Part shown: positions 18,027 to 27,111 of the stretch, piece by piece
Position numbering within the stretch: position 1 is the stretch's first letter
How the letters are laid out: every line of letters starts with the position of its first letter
Made by a program: the position numbers and the translations under genes
Notes under the pieces: model-generated
Databases searched by the model: none
What the model was told of the DNA's origin: nothing
What the model saw: the letters and a program-made list of their open reading frames with translations, nothing else
Source of the DNA: Gottfriedia acidiceleris
Lineage (GTDB): Bacteria > Bacillota > Bacilli > Bacillales > Bacillaceae_G
Assembly: GCF_023115465.1 (NCBI RefSeq)
Contig: NZ_CP096034.1
Coordinates: forward strand, 1,612,001-1,676,000
Direction: 5' to 3'
Length of the DNA: 64,000 nucleotides

Positions 18027-18065
18027 AAAGACCGTGCTTAGTAGGAAGCACGGTCTTTCTTTTTG
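18027..18065. terminator. Bidirectional terminator mntR / yqhP
   Basis: AAAGACCGTGCTT (18027-18039) pairs with AAGCACGGTCTTT (18046-18058), followed by T residues. The last codons of the convergent yqhP gene lie inside this stem. Confidence 0.92.
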
Positions 18066-18442
18066 CCCTTTTCACCTTCAATCACAGTTAAGTGACTTGC
18101 ATCCTTTGAACGTTTTTTTAACAAAGGCGTGGAGGTACTTTTTCTTGAAGTGGGCTTTGATTTGTTAATCGATTTTTTAAACGAGCTAGATTTTTGAGTG
18201 TTATATTTTTTTATAGTTTGTTTTGCAGCCTTACGATAGGAGTCTTGATGGCTTCTTTGACTGTTTGAAGATGAAAAAACTCTATAAATAAAATAAATAA
18301 TTAAAAGGATTAATCCAATAAACAAAAATCGTTGTAATAATTTTGCTGGATCGTTTATCAACTGAGCAATTAAGCCAAAAAGTGCTAATGCTATTATTCC
18401 ATAAAATATTGATGTGTACACTTTTTGATTCACTTTAAGCAC
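18038..18442 (-). CDS. yqhP: SA1362/YqhP-family small membrane protein
   Basis: 134 residues: two membrane helices (about 10-27 and 38-54) followed by a strongly basic, Ser/Lys-rich cytoplasmic tail (KKSINKSKPTSRKSTSTP and KGKKKDRASY). It matches the SA1362/YqhP type by layout and position between mntR and yqhQ. Function unknown. The start ATG 18442 follows an AGGAGG-type site (CACCTCCT on the plus strand). Confidence 0.75.
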   Translation of the reverse strand: MLKVNQKVYTSIFYGIIALALFGLIAQLINDPAKLLQRFLFIGLILLIIYFIYRVFSSSNSQRSHQDSYRKAAKQTIKKYNTQKSSSFKKSINKSKPTSRKSTSTPLLKKRSKDASHLTVIEGEKGKKKDRASY

Positions 18443-18543
18443 CTCCTATGGTGAAGAGTAAATAATGTATTAGAAAAATATTGTTTCTTATAGTTTATTA
18501 CATTTTATCCAATAAGTTGATATTTTTTATAAAATTCTGTCAA

Positions 18544-19473
18544 TTAAATGTTGTTATTTTTTTCCACTTCTAAAAGTCGGTTAAATGAAGCGATTGATAC
18601 TTCAACTTGATCATCAGATGGTTCTTTAGTTGTTAATAATTGTAGCCATAAACCAGGGTAACCTACCCATCTTAAAATAGGAATATTTCGAACTTTATTT
18701 GTTAATTGAAGAACTTCGAACGAAACACCTATAACGACTGGAATTAATAAAAGTCGATCGACAATTCTAAGCCATAGTGGGCTTGTTGGAACTAAGAAGT
18801 ATATGAACATACCAACTATTACAGTAAATAGGATAAAGCTACTTCCACAACGGTAATGAAGTCGAGATTGTGATTGGACTCCTTCAATCGTTAAAGGAAT
18901 ATTGTTTTCATATGCATTAATCACTTTATGCTCGGCACCATGATACATAAACACTCTTTTTATAAATGGAGTCAATGAAACTAAGTAGATATAGATTAAT
19001 AAAAAACCTAGTTTTAAAATACTTTCTATTACGACTTGTTGAAAATCGGTTTCAAATATTGGTTTCAATGTTGCTGCCAATAGTACCGGAACAAGGGTGA
19101 AAATAACTTTTCCAACTAAAAATGATAAAACGGCTAGCAATGAAAGTCCGAGATAAGTTGCAAGCGTACCTTTTTGTTTTTCACGCTCAATTGCAATTTT
19201 CTCATCATCCTCTGGATCAATTCCGTATCTTTCAGTTGAGTAATTTAAATGCTTGGACCCATTAATACTTGCTTGTATAATCGCGACTACACCACGGACT
19301 AAAGGGATTTTCTTTAATTTTTGCATTGTCCGATTTATATGTATCGGTTCTTCATAATATTGAATTTCTTCATTTGTCCTGCGGATAGCAGAGACTGTAT
19401 GTGTTTTGCCACCAAACATTACGCCCTCTACGATTGCTTGACCCCCATAAACTGCTTTATTTTTCTCTCTCAT
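18544..19473 (-). CDS. yqhQ: YqhQ, DUF1385 membrane protein
   Basis: 309-residue multi-pass membrane protein of the DUF1385 family. The start YGGQAIVEGVMFGGKTHTVSAIR and the central YHGAEHKVINAYE...RLHYRCGSSFILF block, with conserved His, Glu and Cys, are diagnostic. Four to six hydrophobic segments are visible. The function is not established, though the conserved HGAEHK motif suggests a metal or catalytic site. Neighbours are yqhP downstream and yqhR divergently upstream, as in B. subtilis. Confidence 0.88.
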   Translation of the reverse strand: MREKNKAVYGGQAIVEGVMFGGKTHTVSAIRRTNEEIQYYEEPIHINRTMQKLKKIPLVRGVVAIIQASINGSKHLNYSTERYGIDPEDDEKIAIEREKQKGTLATYLGLSLLAVLSFLVGKVIFTLVPVLLAATLKPIFETDFQQVVIESILKLGFLLIYIYLVSLTPFIKRVFMYHGAEHKVINAYENNIPLTIEGVQSQSRLHYRCGSSFILFTVIVGMFIYFLVPTSPLWLRIVDRLLLIPVVIGVSFEVLQLTNKVRNIPILRWVGYPGLWLQLLTTKEPSDDQVEVSIASFNRLLEVEKNNNI

Positions 19474-19679
19474 GTTGCACCAACCTAAACGTGTTTTTTA
19501 TCTATTACTATCTATTGTAAATGTAAGCATAATAATGGTGCAAGTAAGAAGTAGGAAAATCTAAATAATAATCATAATATTTTTAATTTTCTAATAAAAA
19601 ATCGGAATCACATTAAAAATTTCTTTGTTGGACATAATACTCAGAGATATTTAGCAATGTATGGAAAGGGAAATGTTAA

Positions 19680-20297
19680 ATGCAGGAAAAAGATAAAGAA
19701 CAAGAAAAAAAGCAAGGTCAGGATCAAGAACAAGAAAAAGATATGCAAAGTCAAGAAAATAATCAAAACCAAGATCAAAATCAAAGTAAAAGTCAAAATG
19801 AATACCTAGTCCAAGGTGGCGAAGGTGATTCAAAAGGGAATAAGAACTTTAATAAGATTGTTAGTATTGGGTTTTTTGGTGGCATATTTTGGTCTTCTGT
19901 TTTGTTAGTTCTTAGTTATTTTGACTTTACTCAAATTGGTCCAAATTTTGTTTTAGAAAGAATCAAACTTGGAAAATGGGCAAATGGTTATGTTGAAAAC
20001 TTACTATCTATTGTTGGTATAGGCATTATTTCAATCATTATTGCATTTATATTTTATTTTATCGGTAGAAAATTTAACGGAGTTCTGCCAGGTATATTTT
20101 TTGGATTACTCCTGTGGGTTATTGTTTTTATTCTTCTTGGTAAAATAGCATTCGATTTAAAAGCAATTAAGGATTACTCATCTGATACGACAGTTACTAC
20201 AATCTGTTTATTCATTTTATACGGAACTTTTATTGCATATTCTGTTTCTTTTGCTTTTCAAGAGCAAAAGGCATATTTGCGTGGCTATTCAAAATAG
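19680..20297 (+). CDS. yqhR: YqhR-like membrane protein with Gln/Lys/Glu-rich N-terminus
   Basis: 205 residues. Residues 1-55 are extremely polar (MQEKDKEQEKKQGQDQEQEK and onward, repeating Q, E, K, D, N and S). Four membrane helices follow at about 60-80, 110-130, 138-160 and 170-190. The membrane part and the position before aroQ fit YqhR. The DNA of the first 130 bases is a degenerate caa/gaa/aaa repeat, which would allow length variation. Function unknown. Confidence 0.72.
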   Translation: MQEKDKEQEKKQGQDQEQEKDMQSQENNQNQDQNQSKSQNEYLVQGGEGDSKGNKNFNKIVSIGFFGGIFWSSVLLVLSYFDFTQIGPNFVLERIKLGKWANGYVENLLSIVGIGIISIIIAFIFYFIGRKFNGVLPGIFFGLLLWVIVFILLGKIAFDLKAIKDYSSDTTVTTICLFILYGTFIAYSVSFAFQEQKAYLRGYSK

Positions 20298-20385
20298 TCT
20301 GGCCTATGATAAAATAAACCTTGGGTATTCCAAGATATGTGTATTTGGGATAAATATGCCGAAATGATGGGTGGAGACTTTTAAA

Positions 20386-20844
20386 ATGGCTAAGTTTTTA
20401 TTATTGAATGGACCTAATCTAAATATGCTCGGTCAGAGAGAAGTTTCTATCTATGGTTCAACTACTTTAAAGGATATTGAGGATCATTTATCATCGCTTG
20501 CACATGAAGATGGGGATACGATTGATTGCTTTCAATCGAATCATGAAGGTGAATTAATCGATCAACTTCATGCGGCAAATAAAGTCTATGATGGGATTCT
20601 GTTTAATCCTGGCGCATTTACTCATTACAGCTATGCAATTCGTGATGCAATTGCAAGTATTACCGTACCAACTATTGAAGTACATATTTCAAATATACAT
20701 AAAAGAGAAGAGTTCCGACATACTTCAGTTTTAGCTGCAGTAACTGTTGGGCAAATCGTTGGTTTAGGTGTGTATGGATATGACTTAGGTTTAAGTGCGT
20801 TAAAAAAGATTAGTAGGGGAGAGAAAAACAATGGAAAAAATTAA
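20386..20844 (+). CDS. aroQ: Type II 3-dehydroquinate dehydratase AroQ
   Basis: Converts 3-dehydroquinate to 3-dehydroshikimate in aromatic amino acid synthesis. [20 protein letters not shown] at the start holds the catalytic tyrosine loop; [30 protein letters not shown] and [18 protein letters not shown] are the other family blocks. The frame opens at GTG 20371; ATG 20386 (MAKFLLLNG) after GGTGGAG is preferred, giving 152 residues. The last 14 bases overlap papA, so the two genes are coupled. Confidence 0.94.
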   Translation: MAKFLLLNGPNLNMLGQREVSIYGSTTLKDIEDHLSSLAHEDGDTIDCFQSNHEGELIDQLHAANKVYDGILFNPGAFTHYSYAIRDAIASITVPTIEVHISNIHKREEFRHTSVLAAVTVGQIVGLGVYGYDLGLSALKKISRGEKNNGKN

Positions 20845-21892
20845 AAAGTTACGTGAAGCTTTAGTAGAAAAAGGATTAGACGCATTATTAGTTACTAGTA
20901 CATACAACAGACGTTACATGACGAACTTCACAGGTTCTGCTGGTGTTGCATTAATTACACAGGACAAAGCTTTATTCATTACTGATTTCCGCTATATTGA
21001 ACAAGCTACTAGCCAATGTGAAGGTTATGATATTGTTAAACATGAAGGGTCAATTCCAGCTGAAGTTGCAGCTTTAACAGAGAAATTTGGCTTAGCAAAA
21101 CTTGGATTTGAACAAGATCATATTACGTTTACAGAATTTGGTTCTTACCGCAAAGTGGTAAAAGCAGAATTAGTTCCTGTAAGTGGATTAATTGAAAAAT
21201 TACGCTTAATTAAAACGGATGCAGAGATTTCAATCATTAAGGAAGCTACTAAAATTGCAGAATCTGCTTTTGATCATATTTTAGGATTTATCCGTCCAGG
21301 TGTTACTGAATTAGAAGTATCGAATGAGTTAGAATTTTTTATGCGTAAATTAGGTGCTACTTCATCATCATTTGATACGATCGTTGCTTCTGGTACTCGT
21401 TCTGCTCTTCCTCACGGTGTAGCATCAGAAAAAGTAATTGAATCAGGTGATTTTGTAACGTTAGATTTTGGTGCATACTATAAAGGTTATGTATCAGATA
21501 TGACTAGAACAGTTTCAGTAGGTGAGCCTCATTCTGATTTGAAGAAAATTTATGATATCGTTCTTGAAGCTCAATTACGTGGTGTTAATGGGATTAAAGC
21601 AGGTATTACAGGTAAAGAGGCTGATGCTTTAACTCGTGATTATATTACGGAAAAAGGTTACGGAGAGTATTATGGACATGGAACTGGCCATGGTATTGGT
21701 CTAGAAGTACATGAGGGACCTGGCGTATCATTCCGTTCTGATACAGTATTAGAGCCAAATATGATCGTGACTTGTGAACCAGGTATTTATATTCCAAATC
21801 TAGGTGGAGTTCGTATAGAAGATGATTTAATCGTTAAAACTGGTGGTAACGAAAACTTAATGTCTTCACCAAAGAATCTAATTATTTTATAA
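20831..21892 (+). CDS. papA: Xaa-Pro aminopeptidase (PapA/YqhT)
   Basis: Cytosolic M24 metallopeptidase that removes an N-terminal residue before proline. It has an N-terminal creatinase-like domain (residues 1-125) and a pita-bread catalytic domain. The metal ligands appear in order: [18 protein letters not shown] (two Asp), [13 protein letters not shown] (His), EPGIYIP (Glu) and RIEDD (Glu). 353 residues, as in B. subtilis. It directly precedes efp, a pairing conserved in Bacillus; both act on proline-containing sequences. Confidence 0.93.
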   Translation: MEKIKKLREALVEKGLDALLVTSTYNRRYMTNFTGSAGVALITQDKALFITDFRYIEQATSQCEGYDIVKHEGSIPAEVAALTEKFGLAKLGFEQDHITFTEFGSYRKVVKAELVPVSGLIEKLRLIKTDAEISIIKEATKIAESAFDHILGFIRPGVTELEVSNELEFFMRKLGATSSSFDTIVASGTRSALPHGVASEKVIESGDFVTLDFGAYYKGYVSDMTRTVSVGEPHSDLKKIYDIVLEAQLRGVNGIKAGITGKEADALTRDYITEKGYGEYYGHGTGHGIGLEVHEGPGVSFRSDTVLEPNMIVTCEPGIYIPNLGGVRIEDDLIVKTGGNENLMSSPKNLIIL

Positions 21893-21977
21893 GTTTTCAT
21901 TAGATTAGAAATTAGAACTACACAAAAAGCGTATTTTACTTTATGATATAAAGTTGTAAAAGAAATTCATGGTAAGA

Positions 21978-22022
21978 GAAATGGTTCTTTTTTTACACAA
22001 TACATACTTATAGAACCATTTC
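21978..22022 (+). promoter_or_regulatory. Terminator-like hairpin in the efp leader
   Basis: GAAATGGTTCT (21978-21988) pairs perfectly with AGAACCATTTC (22012-22022) across a 23-base loop that begins with seven T residues. The second arm is followed by ATTTTTTAGGAGG, that is a U run merging into the efp ribosome binding site. It may attenuate read-through from papA or act as a translational element. Confidence 0.5.
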
Positions 22023-22042
22023 ATTTTTTAGGAGGATATTTA

Positions 22043-22606
22043 ATGATTTCAGTAAACGATTTTCGTACAGGTTTAACAATTGAAACTGACGGTGGACTTT
22101 GGCAAGTAATGGATTTCCAACACGTTAAACCGGGTAAAGGTGCTGCATTCGTACGTTCAAAACTTCGTAACCTACGTACAGGTGCTGTACAAGAAAAAAC
22201 ATTCCGTGCTGGTGAGAAAGTAGCAAAAGCACATATTCAAAACCGTAAAATGCAATATTTATACGCTAATGGTAACCAACATGTATTCATGGACAATGAG
22301 TCTTATGAGCAAATTGAATTACCAGAAGCAAATATTGAACGTGAATTAAAATTCCTTAAAGAAAATATGGAAGTTTATATCATGACTTTTGAAAGTGAAA
22401 TTTTAGGTGTTGAATTACCAAACACTGTTGAACTAAAAGTAGTTGAAACTGAGCCAGGTATTAAAGGTGATACTGCTTCTAACGTTACAAAACCAGCTAC
22501 AATGGAAACTGGTTTAGTAGTACAAGTACCAATCTTCATTAATGAAGGTGAAGTATTAATTATTAACACAACTGAAGCTAGCTACGTTTCACGTGCAAAA
22601 GCTTAA
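22043..22606 (+). CDS. efp: Elongation factor P
   Basis: Relieves ribosome stalling at polyproline stretches. It has three OB/KOW-like domains. The tip lysine is K32 in [10 protein letters not shown], the residue that carries the 5-aminopentanol-type modification in B. subtilis. 187 residues. A strong AGGAGG site precedes ATG 22043. It follows papA and ends in its own terminator. Confidence 0.96.
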   Translation: MISVNDFRTGLTIETDGGLWQVMDFQHVKPGKGAAFVRSKLRNLRTGAVQEKTFRAGEKVAKAHIQNRKMQYLYANGNQHVFMDNESYEQIELPEANIERELKFLKENMEVYIMTFESEILGVELPNTVELKVVETEPGIKGDTASNVTKPATMETGLVVQVPIFINEGEVLIINTTEASYVSRAKA

Positions 22607-22621
22607 TTAAATGTAAAAATG

Positions 22622-22651
22622 GAGGCACTTATTAAAGAGTGTCTCTTTTTT
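22622..22651 (+). terminator. Terminator after efp
   Basis: GAGGCACT pairs with AGTGTCTC (one G-T pair), followed by six T residues. Confidence 0.85.
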
Positions 22652-22688
22652 CTTATTAACAAATTTAAAAATAAGTAAGGGTGATTAA

Positions 22689-23177
22689 ATGGTTACTTCA
22701 ATTGTTCTTTGGACATTGATTATCATTTGTTTTGCATTGGCGTTTATTGCGTTAATCAAACCAATAATTCCAGGTGTACCAGTATTATGGGTAGGATTTT
22801 TAATTTATTATTTTGGTATGAATAAGACGAATTTAAATCTGTCGTTTTGGATTATTATGCTGATTTTTACAGCTGTTATATTTCTAGCGGATCTTCTAGC
22901 TAATAAATATTTTCTTAAAAAATATGGTAGTACGAAAACTGGTGAAAGAGTAGGTTGTTTGGCTGTAATCGTAGGGTCGTTTGTTTTTCCTCCCTTTGGC
23001 TTAATTATTGTTCCATTCATTTCTGTCTTTATTGCTGAGAAATTACAAGGAAAGAATACGAAAGAGTCGATAAAATCTGCATGGGCGACAGTTGTCTCTT
23101 TTATTAGTAGCTCATTAGCAAAAGCAGTATTGCAAGTTATTATGGTAATAATCTTTTTTGTTTATATTATATTTTAA
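22689..23177 (+). CDS. DUF456-family membrane protein (YqgC-like)
   Basis: 162 residues with four to five hydrophobic helices. The IIPGVPVLWVGFLIYYF segment and the glycine-rich VGCLAVIVGSFVFPPFGLIIVPF segment are typical of DUF456 proteins. Function unknown. In B. subtilis the homologue yqgC lies elsewhere, so its place between efp and yqhV is a local rearrangement. Confidence 0.75.
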   Translation: MVTSIVLWTLIIICFALAFIALIKPIIPGVPVLWVGFLIYYFGMNKTNLNLSFWIIMLIFTAVIFLADLLANKYFLKKYGSTKTGERVGCLAVIVGSFVFPPFGLIIVPFISVFIAEKLQGKNTKESIKSAWATVVSFISSSLAKAVLQVIMVIIFFVYIIF

Positions 23178-23280
23178 TTTGATTGAGAATCTAATCATTA
23201 AACAAAGAGGTTCTAGTCATGTTGTTTTTCATTACAGCCTAATGTGTGTAAGTGTTAATTTTATTATTTAGTTTTAAATG

Positions 23281-23362
23281 TTACTTATGAACCTTTTATG
23301 TGTAAGTAAGATGTAAAATTCAGCGTTATAGTTACTCATGAACCCTTATGGGTAAGTAGTTA
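23281..23362 (+). repeat. Two tandem hairpin-forming repeats
   Basis: TTACTTATGAACCTTTTATG at 23281 and TTACTCATGAACCCTTATGG at 23332 are about 80 percent identical. In each, the first bases can pair with a following TAAGTAA or ATGGGTAA. Weaker related pieces occur near 23240 and 23383. They lie in a 370-base gene-free gap just before a strong terminator. Confidence 0.55.
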
Positions 23363-23429
23363 ATTGTATATTATTGGTTTCTTGCTTACTTATAGACTAA
23401 TCGAGAGAATGTTATTTACATATTTTACT

Positions 23430-23466
23430 AAAGAGAGAAGTCATACGACTTCTCTCTTTTTTTTGT
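23430..23466 (+). terminator. Strong terminator upstream of yqhV
   Basis: AAGAGAGAAGTC (23431-23442) pairs with GACTTCTCTCTT (23447-23458), followed by eight or more T residues. It ends either the DUF456 transcript or a small RNA from the 23180-23430 gap. Confidence 0.9.
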
Positions 23467-23548
23467 GCCTTCGACTTAATGTTTGTCTTCTGAAATGGAC
23501 ATGTTCAGCATATTAGTAATAAAAAAGAATGAAAAAAGGTGTGTAGCT

Positions 23549-23830
23549 ATGAAGGATTGGATTGATTCAATGGATCGAGCTGTTCTAAGTATGGGAATGC
23601 TTAGAGTTTTTGGTGGAAGTGTGGAATTGATTGCTGCTTTTACAATTTTATATTTAAACGATATTAAGAAAGCATTGGCAGTAAATAGTGTTTTGGCAAC
23701 TGTCGGACCTATTATCCTCATTTCAACAATGGCGATTGGAATTATAGGTGTTGCATCTAAATTGGATCCTATTCGATTAGTTTTAGTTATTTGTGGTGTG
23801 TTTTTAATATTGTTGGCAGTTTTTAAATGA
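23549..23830 (+). CDS. yqhV: YqhV, small membrane protein ahead of spoIIIA
   Basis: 93 residues with three hydrophobic helices (MGMLRVFGGSVELIAAFTIL, ALAVNSVLATVGPIILISTM and LVLVICGVFLILLAVF). The frame could open 22 codons earlier, but ATG 23549 has AAGGTG 7 bases upstream and gives the length of the B. subtilis protein. It sits 16 bases before spoIIIAA, so it may be part of the same transcript. Function unknown. Confidence 0.82.
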   Translation: MKDWIDSMDRAVLSMGMLRVFGGSVELIAAFTILYLNDIKKALAVNSVLATVGPIILISTMAIGIIGVASKLDPIRLVLVICGVFLILLAVFK

Positions 23831-23846
23831 TAGGATGTGACCTTTT

Positions 23847-24767
23847 ATGGAAGAGGTTTTCAACGTATTGCCTACATTAATTAAAGAAAAGTTACAGCGT
23901 TCATATGGAGACTTACATCAAGTCGAGGAATTAAGGTTAAGAATCGGGCGTCCAGTTGAAGTGATTTCGAATAATCAGTCAAATTTTATTCCTTATATCC
24001 TAACCGAAGAAGAGGGCGGGCAGATTCTAGGAAAGTTAAGTCAATTTTCGATTTATACGATTGAGGAAGAATTGAAAAAAGGCTATATCACAATTAAAGG
24101 TGGGCATCGAGTCGGGTTAGCTGGTCGCGTTGTAACCGAAAACGGAATGGTTAAAATGATTCGAGATATTAGTTCATATAATTTTCGGATTGCAAAAGAA
24201 AAAGTAGGAATAGCTAGTCCGTTTGTAAAGTATGTTTATGAAGGAAGATGGAAAAACACTATGCTGATTGGCCCGCCACAAGCAGGGAAAACAACATTAC
24301 TTAGGGATTTTGCTAGAGTGGTGAGTCAAGGCGATGTTAAAAGGGGAATAAGGCCTGGAAAAGTTGGCATTGTTGACGAACGATCTGAGATAGCAGGTTC
24401 AGTTAAAGGGGTTCCTCAATATACATTTGGTGAAAGGATCGATGTATTAGATGCATGTCCAAAGGCTGAAGGAATGATGATGCTTGTAAGGTCGATGAGT
24501 CCTCATGTCATTCTTGTAGACGAAATTGGAAAAAAAGAAGATGTTGATGCAATTTTAGAAGCGATCTTTGCCGGTGTTCAATTAATAGTGACCGTCCATG
24601 GCTATTCTCTAGAGGAAATTAGAAAACGCCCTTCTCTTTTGCCTTTGTTTCAAAATGGGACATTTGAACGATTTATTGAAATTTCAAATTTTCCGTCACC
24701 TGGTACTGTAGCGGATATTAAAAATAAGGATTTCACTAGTTTATTTCATCCGAGGGCGGTGCTTTAG
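23847..24767 (+). CDS. spoIIIAA: Stage III sporulation ATPase SpoIIIAA
   Basis: Mother-cell ATPase of the SpoIIIA-SpoIIQ feeding-tube channel, related to type II/IV secretion ATPases. The Walker A loop GPPQAGKTT lies near residues 141-149, and the Walker B-like VILVDEIGKKEDVDAI near 222-237. VRSMSPHVILVDE and VTVHGYSLEEI follow the secretion-ATPase pattern. 306 residues. It is the first of eight tightly packed genes. The operon is expected to be sigma-E-controlled, but I could not place the promoter in the sequence with confidence. Confidence 0.96.
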   Translation: MEEVFNVLPTLIKEKLQRSYGDLHQVEELRLRIGRPVEVISNNQSNFIPYILTEEEGGQILGKLSQFSIYTIEEELKKGYITIKGGHRVGLAGRVVTENGMVKMIRDISSYNFRIAKEKVGIASPFVKYVYEGRWKNTMLIGPPQAGKTTLLRDFARVVSQGDVKRGIRPGKVGIVDERSEIAGSVKGVPQYTFGERIDVLDACPKAEGMMMLVRSMSPHVILVDEIGKKEDVDAILEAIFAGVQLIVTVHGYSLEEIRKRPSLLPLFQNGTFERFIEISNFPSPGTVADIKNKDFTSLFHPRAVL

Positions 24768-25280
24768 ATGAGGTGGATTGGAGCACTTATTATCATTTTT
24801 TCAACAAGCTGGCTTGGATTTTATTTTGCCGGTAGATTATCAGAACGAACAAGAGAATTAAGAGGCTGGAAGTTGGCTCTCCAATCCCTTGAGGCAGAGG
24901 TTATGTATAGTCAATTGCCACTGCAAGAAGCGTTTAGAAGAATTTCGAGTCAATTGAAAGGACCGATTAATAGTTGTTTAAAGGATTTTTCCATTCAACT
25001 TGAAACGAGTGCATTATCAGCGAAAGAAGCCTGGGAAAATTCATTAATGAAATATGCAAAAACTGTCTCGATTAAAGAGTCTGACATACAAGTGTTATTA
25101 CAATTTGGTGAGACAATTGGTATGCATGATAAATATTCACAACAAAAACAAATCATTTTAGCTTTAAAACATTTGGAAAGAGAAGAGCAAGAAGCAATCG
25201 ATTCACAGGGGAGTTATGAACGAATGTCTAAAATGCTAGGCGTTTTAAGTGGAATATTAATCGTTATATTACTCTTGTAG
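24768..25280 (+). CDS. spoIIIAB: Stage III sporulation protein SpoIIIAB
   Basis: 170 residues, resembling the cytoplasmic part of type II secretion GspF proteins. It has an N-terminal membrane helix (IGALIIIFSTSWLGFYFAGR), a helical soluble domain with SLEAEVMYSQLPLQEAF, and a C-terminal helix (MLGVLSGILIVILLL). ATG 24768 directly follows the spoIIIAA stop, so translation is coupled. It anchors the ATPase at the outer forespore membrane in the current model. Confidence 0.95.
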   Translation: MRWIGALIIIFSTSWLGFYFAGRLSERTRELRGWKLALQSLEAEVMYSQLPLQEAFRRISSQLKGPINSCLKDFSIQLETSALSAKEAWENSLMKYAKTVSIKESDIQVLLQFGETIGMHDKYSQQKQIILALKHLEREEQEAIDSQGSYERMSKMLGVLSGILIVILLL

Positions 25281-25292
25281 GAGGAATTTAAA

Positions 25293-25496
25293 TTGATTAC
25301 AAATTATGCACTGATGTTTCAAATAGCTGGGATTGGAGTAATTGCTGCAATTATTCATGCGGTCTTAAAAAAAGCCGGACAGGAAGAGTTTGCTACATGG
25401 ACGATTATTACTGCATTCATTATCGTATTTCTCCAAGTGATCACTAAAGCTGGTGATCTTTTTAATAAAGTTAGGGATGTATTTCTATTTCATTAG
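25293..25496 (+). CDS. spoIIIAC: Stage III sporulation protein SpoIIIAC
   Basis: 67-residue protein with two membrane helices (FQIAGIGVIAAIIHAVL and WTIITAFIIVFLQVI), related to SpoIIIAD. The start is TTG 25293, 8 bases after AGGAGG. Length agrees with the family (about 68). Confidence 0.94.
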   Translation: MITNYALMFQIAGIGVIAAIIHAVLKKAGQEEFATWTIITAFIIVFLQVITKAGDLFNKVRDVFLFH

Positions 25497-25513
25497 ATTA
25501 GGGGTGAGAGTCT

Positions 25514-25912
25514 TTGGAAATCATCCAAATTGTTGGCATTGGGTTAGCCGCTACATTTGTCATTCTTCTATTAAATCAATTTAAAATGAATAATTTTACG
25601 TTAGCAATAACTGTTTTTATAAGCTGTGTTTTGTTTTTATTTTTACTAGATAAGGTGCAATTCTTATTAGATCAAATTCAAAAGCTAGCAAATCAAGCGA
25701 GTATTAAAAATGTGTATGTCGAAACTTTACTAAAAATAATTGGGATCGCATACATAGCTGAATTTGGAGTTCAAATTACGAAAGATGCAGGCCAAGGGGC
25801 AATTGCCTCCAAGATTGAACTAGGGGGCAAAGTACTCATATTGGTCCTTGCAGTACCGATTTTAACAGCTTTAATTGAAACAATTTTAAGTTTTTTACCA
25901 AAAATTTCTTAG
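25514..25912 (+). CDS. spoIIIAD: Stage III sporulation protein SpoIIIAD
   Basis: 132-residue membrane protein with four hydrophobic segments. MEIIQIVGIGLAATFVILLL and IAEFGVQITKDAGQGAIASKIELGGK are typical. The start is TTG 25514 after AGGGGTGAG. It is the larger paralogue of SpoIIIAC in the channel base. Confidence 0.94.
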   Translation: MEIIQIVGIGLAATFVILLLNQFKMNNFTLAITVFISCVLFLFLLDKVQFLLDQIQKLANQASIKNVYVETLLKIIGIAYIAEFGVQITKDAGQGAIASKIELGGKVLILVLAVPILTALIETILSFLPKIS

Positions 25913-25933
25913 ATGTAAGGGAAGGAGGACATT

Positions 25934-27103
25934 ATGTCAAAAAGGATAAAAGTTTTTCTTCTTTTCTTTACTCTCTTTTTTTTAGTACCAAGAATTGTAC
26001 AAGCTGCTCCTCCACCTGCTGAAATAGTAAATGAACAAATACAGAAGTTAGGAATCGATGAAGTTCAACAATATTGGGATGAAGTTGTTCATCAATATGG
26101 TGGTTTTTTGCCCGAAAGTCAAAAAGGGGACTTTATCCAATTTATAAAGGGAGAAAAGAAATTTTCATTGCAAGAATGGTTTATTGCATTTGCTAAATAT
26201 ATATTTTTTGAGTTATTAAGTAATGGAAAAATATTAGGGATCTTAATTATGTTAGTTATTTTTAGCTCTTTACTCCAATCGTTACAAAATGCATTTGAGA
26301 AGAGTACGGTTAGTAAGATTGCTGATAATGTGGTTTTTCTAGTTTTAGTAGTATTTGCATTAAATAGTTTCTATGTTGCAACGCAGGCCACCCAAGATGC
26401 AATTACAGTCATGATTGATTTTTTACGAGCACTAATACCAATTTTACTAGCATTAATCGCAACATCAGGTGGTGTCATATCTGTTGGCGTTTTCCATCCA
26501 ATCTTAATTTTTTTAATGCATACAAGTGGATTACTAGTGACGTATTTTGTACTACCTTTAATTCTTGTCTCTACAATTTTAAGTATTGTAAGCATTATTA
26601 ATGATGAGTTAAAGGTGACAAAACTAGCTACTTTAATAAGAAATGTTGCTGTAGGTGTACTAGGAATCTTTTTAACTATTTTTTTAGGGGTATTAAGTGT
26701 ACAAGGTTTAACGACTGCAGTCTCGGATGGGGTAGCAGTAAAAACAGCAAAATTTGTAACAAGTAATTTTGTTCCGGTTGTTGGTAAAGTTTTTGCAGAT
26801 GTTACAGATACAGTTATTAGTGCATCTTTATTATTAAAAAATACAGTTGGGATTGTAGGTTTAGTTACTTTATTAGCAATCGTTGTATTCCCTGCTATTA
26901 AAATATTAGTTTTAGCTTTAATTTATAAATTCTCAGCGGCGATTTTACAACCAGTTGGAAGTAAAAATATCATTAGCACGATTGATACGATCGGAAAAAG
27001 TGTAACTTATTTATTTGTTTGTTTATCAATTGTTTCATTAATGTTTTTCTTAAGTATGACTTTAATAATAGCGGCAGGAAACATTGTCGTCATGTTTAGG
27101 TAG
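25934..27103 (+). CDS. spoIIIAE: Stage III sporulation protein SpoIIIAE
   Basis: 389 residues. A signal-like N-terminus (MSKRIKVFLLFFTLFFLVPR to VQA) is followed by a short outer domain and then about eight membrane helices from residue 90 to the end. It is the polytopic core of the SpoIIIA export apparatus. AAGGAGGAC precedes ATG 25934. Confidence 0.95.
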   Translation: MSKRIKVFLLFFTLFFLVPRIVQAAPPPAEIVNEQIQKLGIDEVQQYWDEVVHQYGGFLPESQKGDFIQFIKGEKKFSLQEWFIAFAKYIFFELLSNGKILGILIMLVIFSSLLQSLQNAFEKSTVSKIADNVVFLVLVVFALNSFYVATQATQDAITVMIDFLRALIPILLALIATSGGVISVGVFHPILIFLMHTSGLLVTYFVLPLILVSTILSIVSIINDELKVTKLATLIRNVAVGVLGIFLTIFLGVLSVQGLTTAVSDGVAVKTAKFVTSNFVPVVGKVFADVTDTVISASLLLKNTVGIVGLVTLLAIVVFPAIKILVLALIYKFSAAILQPVGSKNIISTIDTIGKSVTYLFVCLSIVSLMFFLSMTLIIAAGNIVVMFR

Positions 27104-27111
27104 GTGGAATA

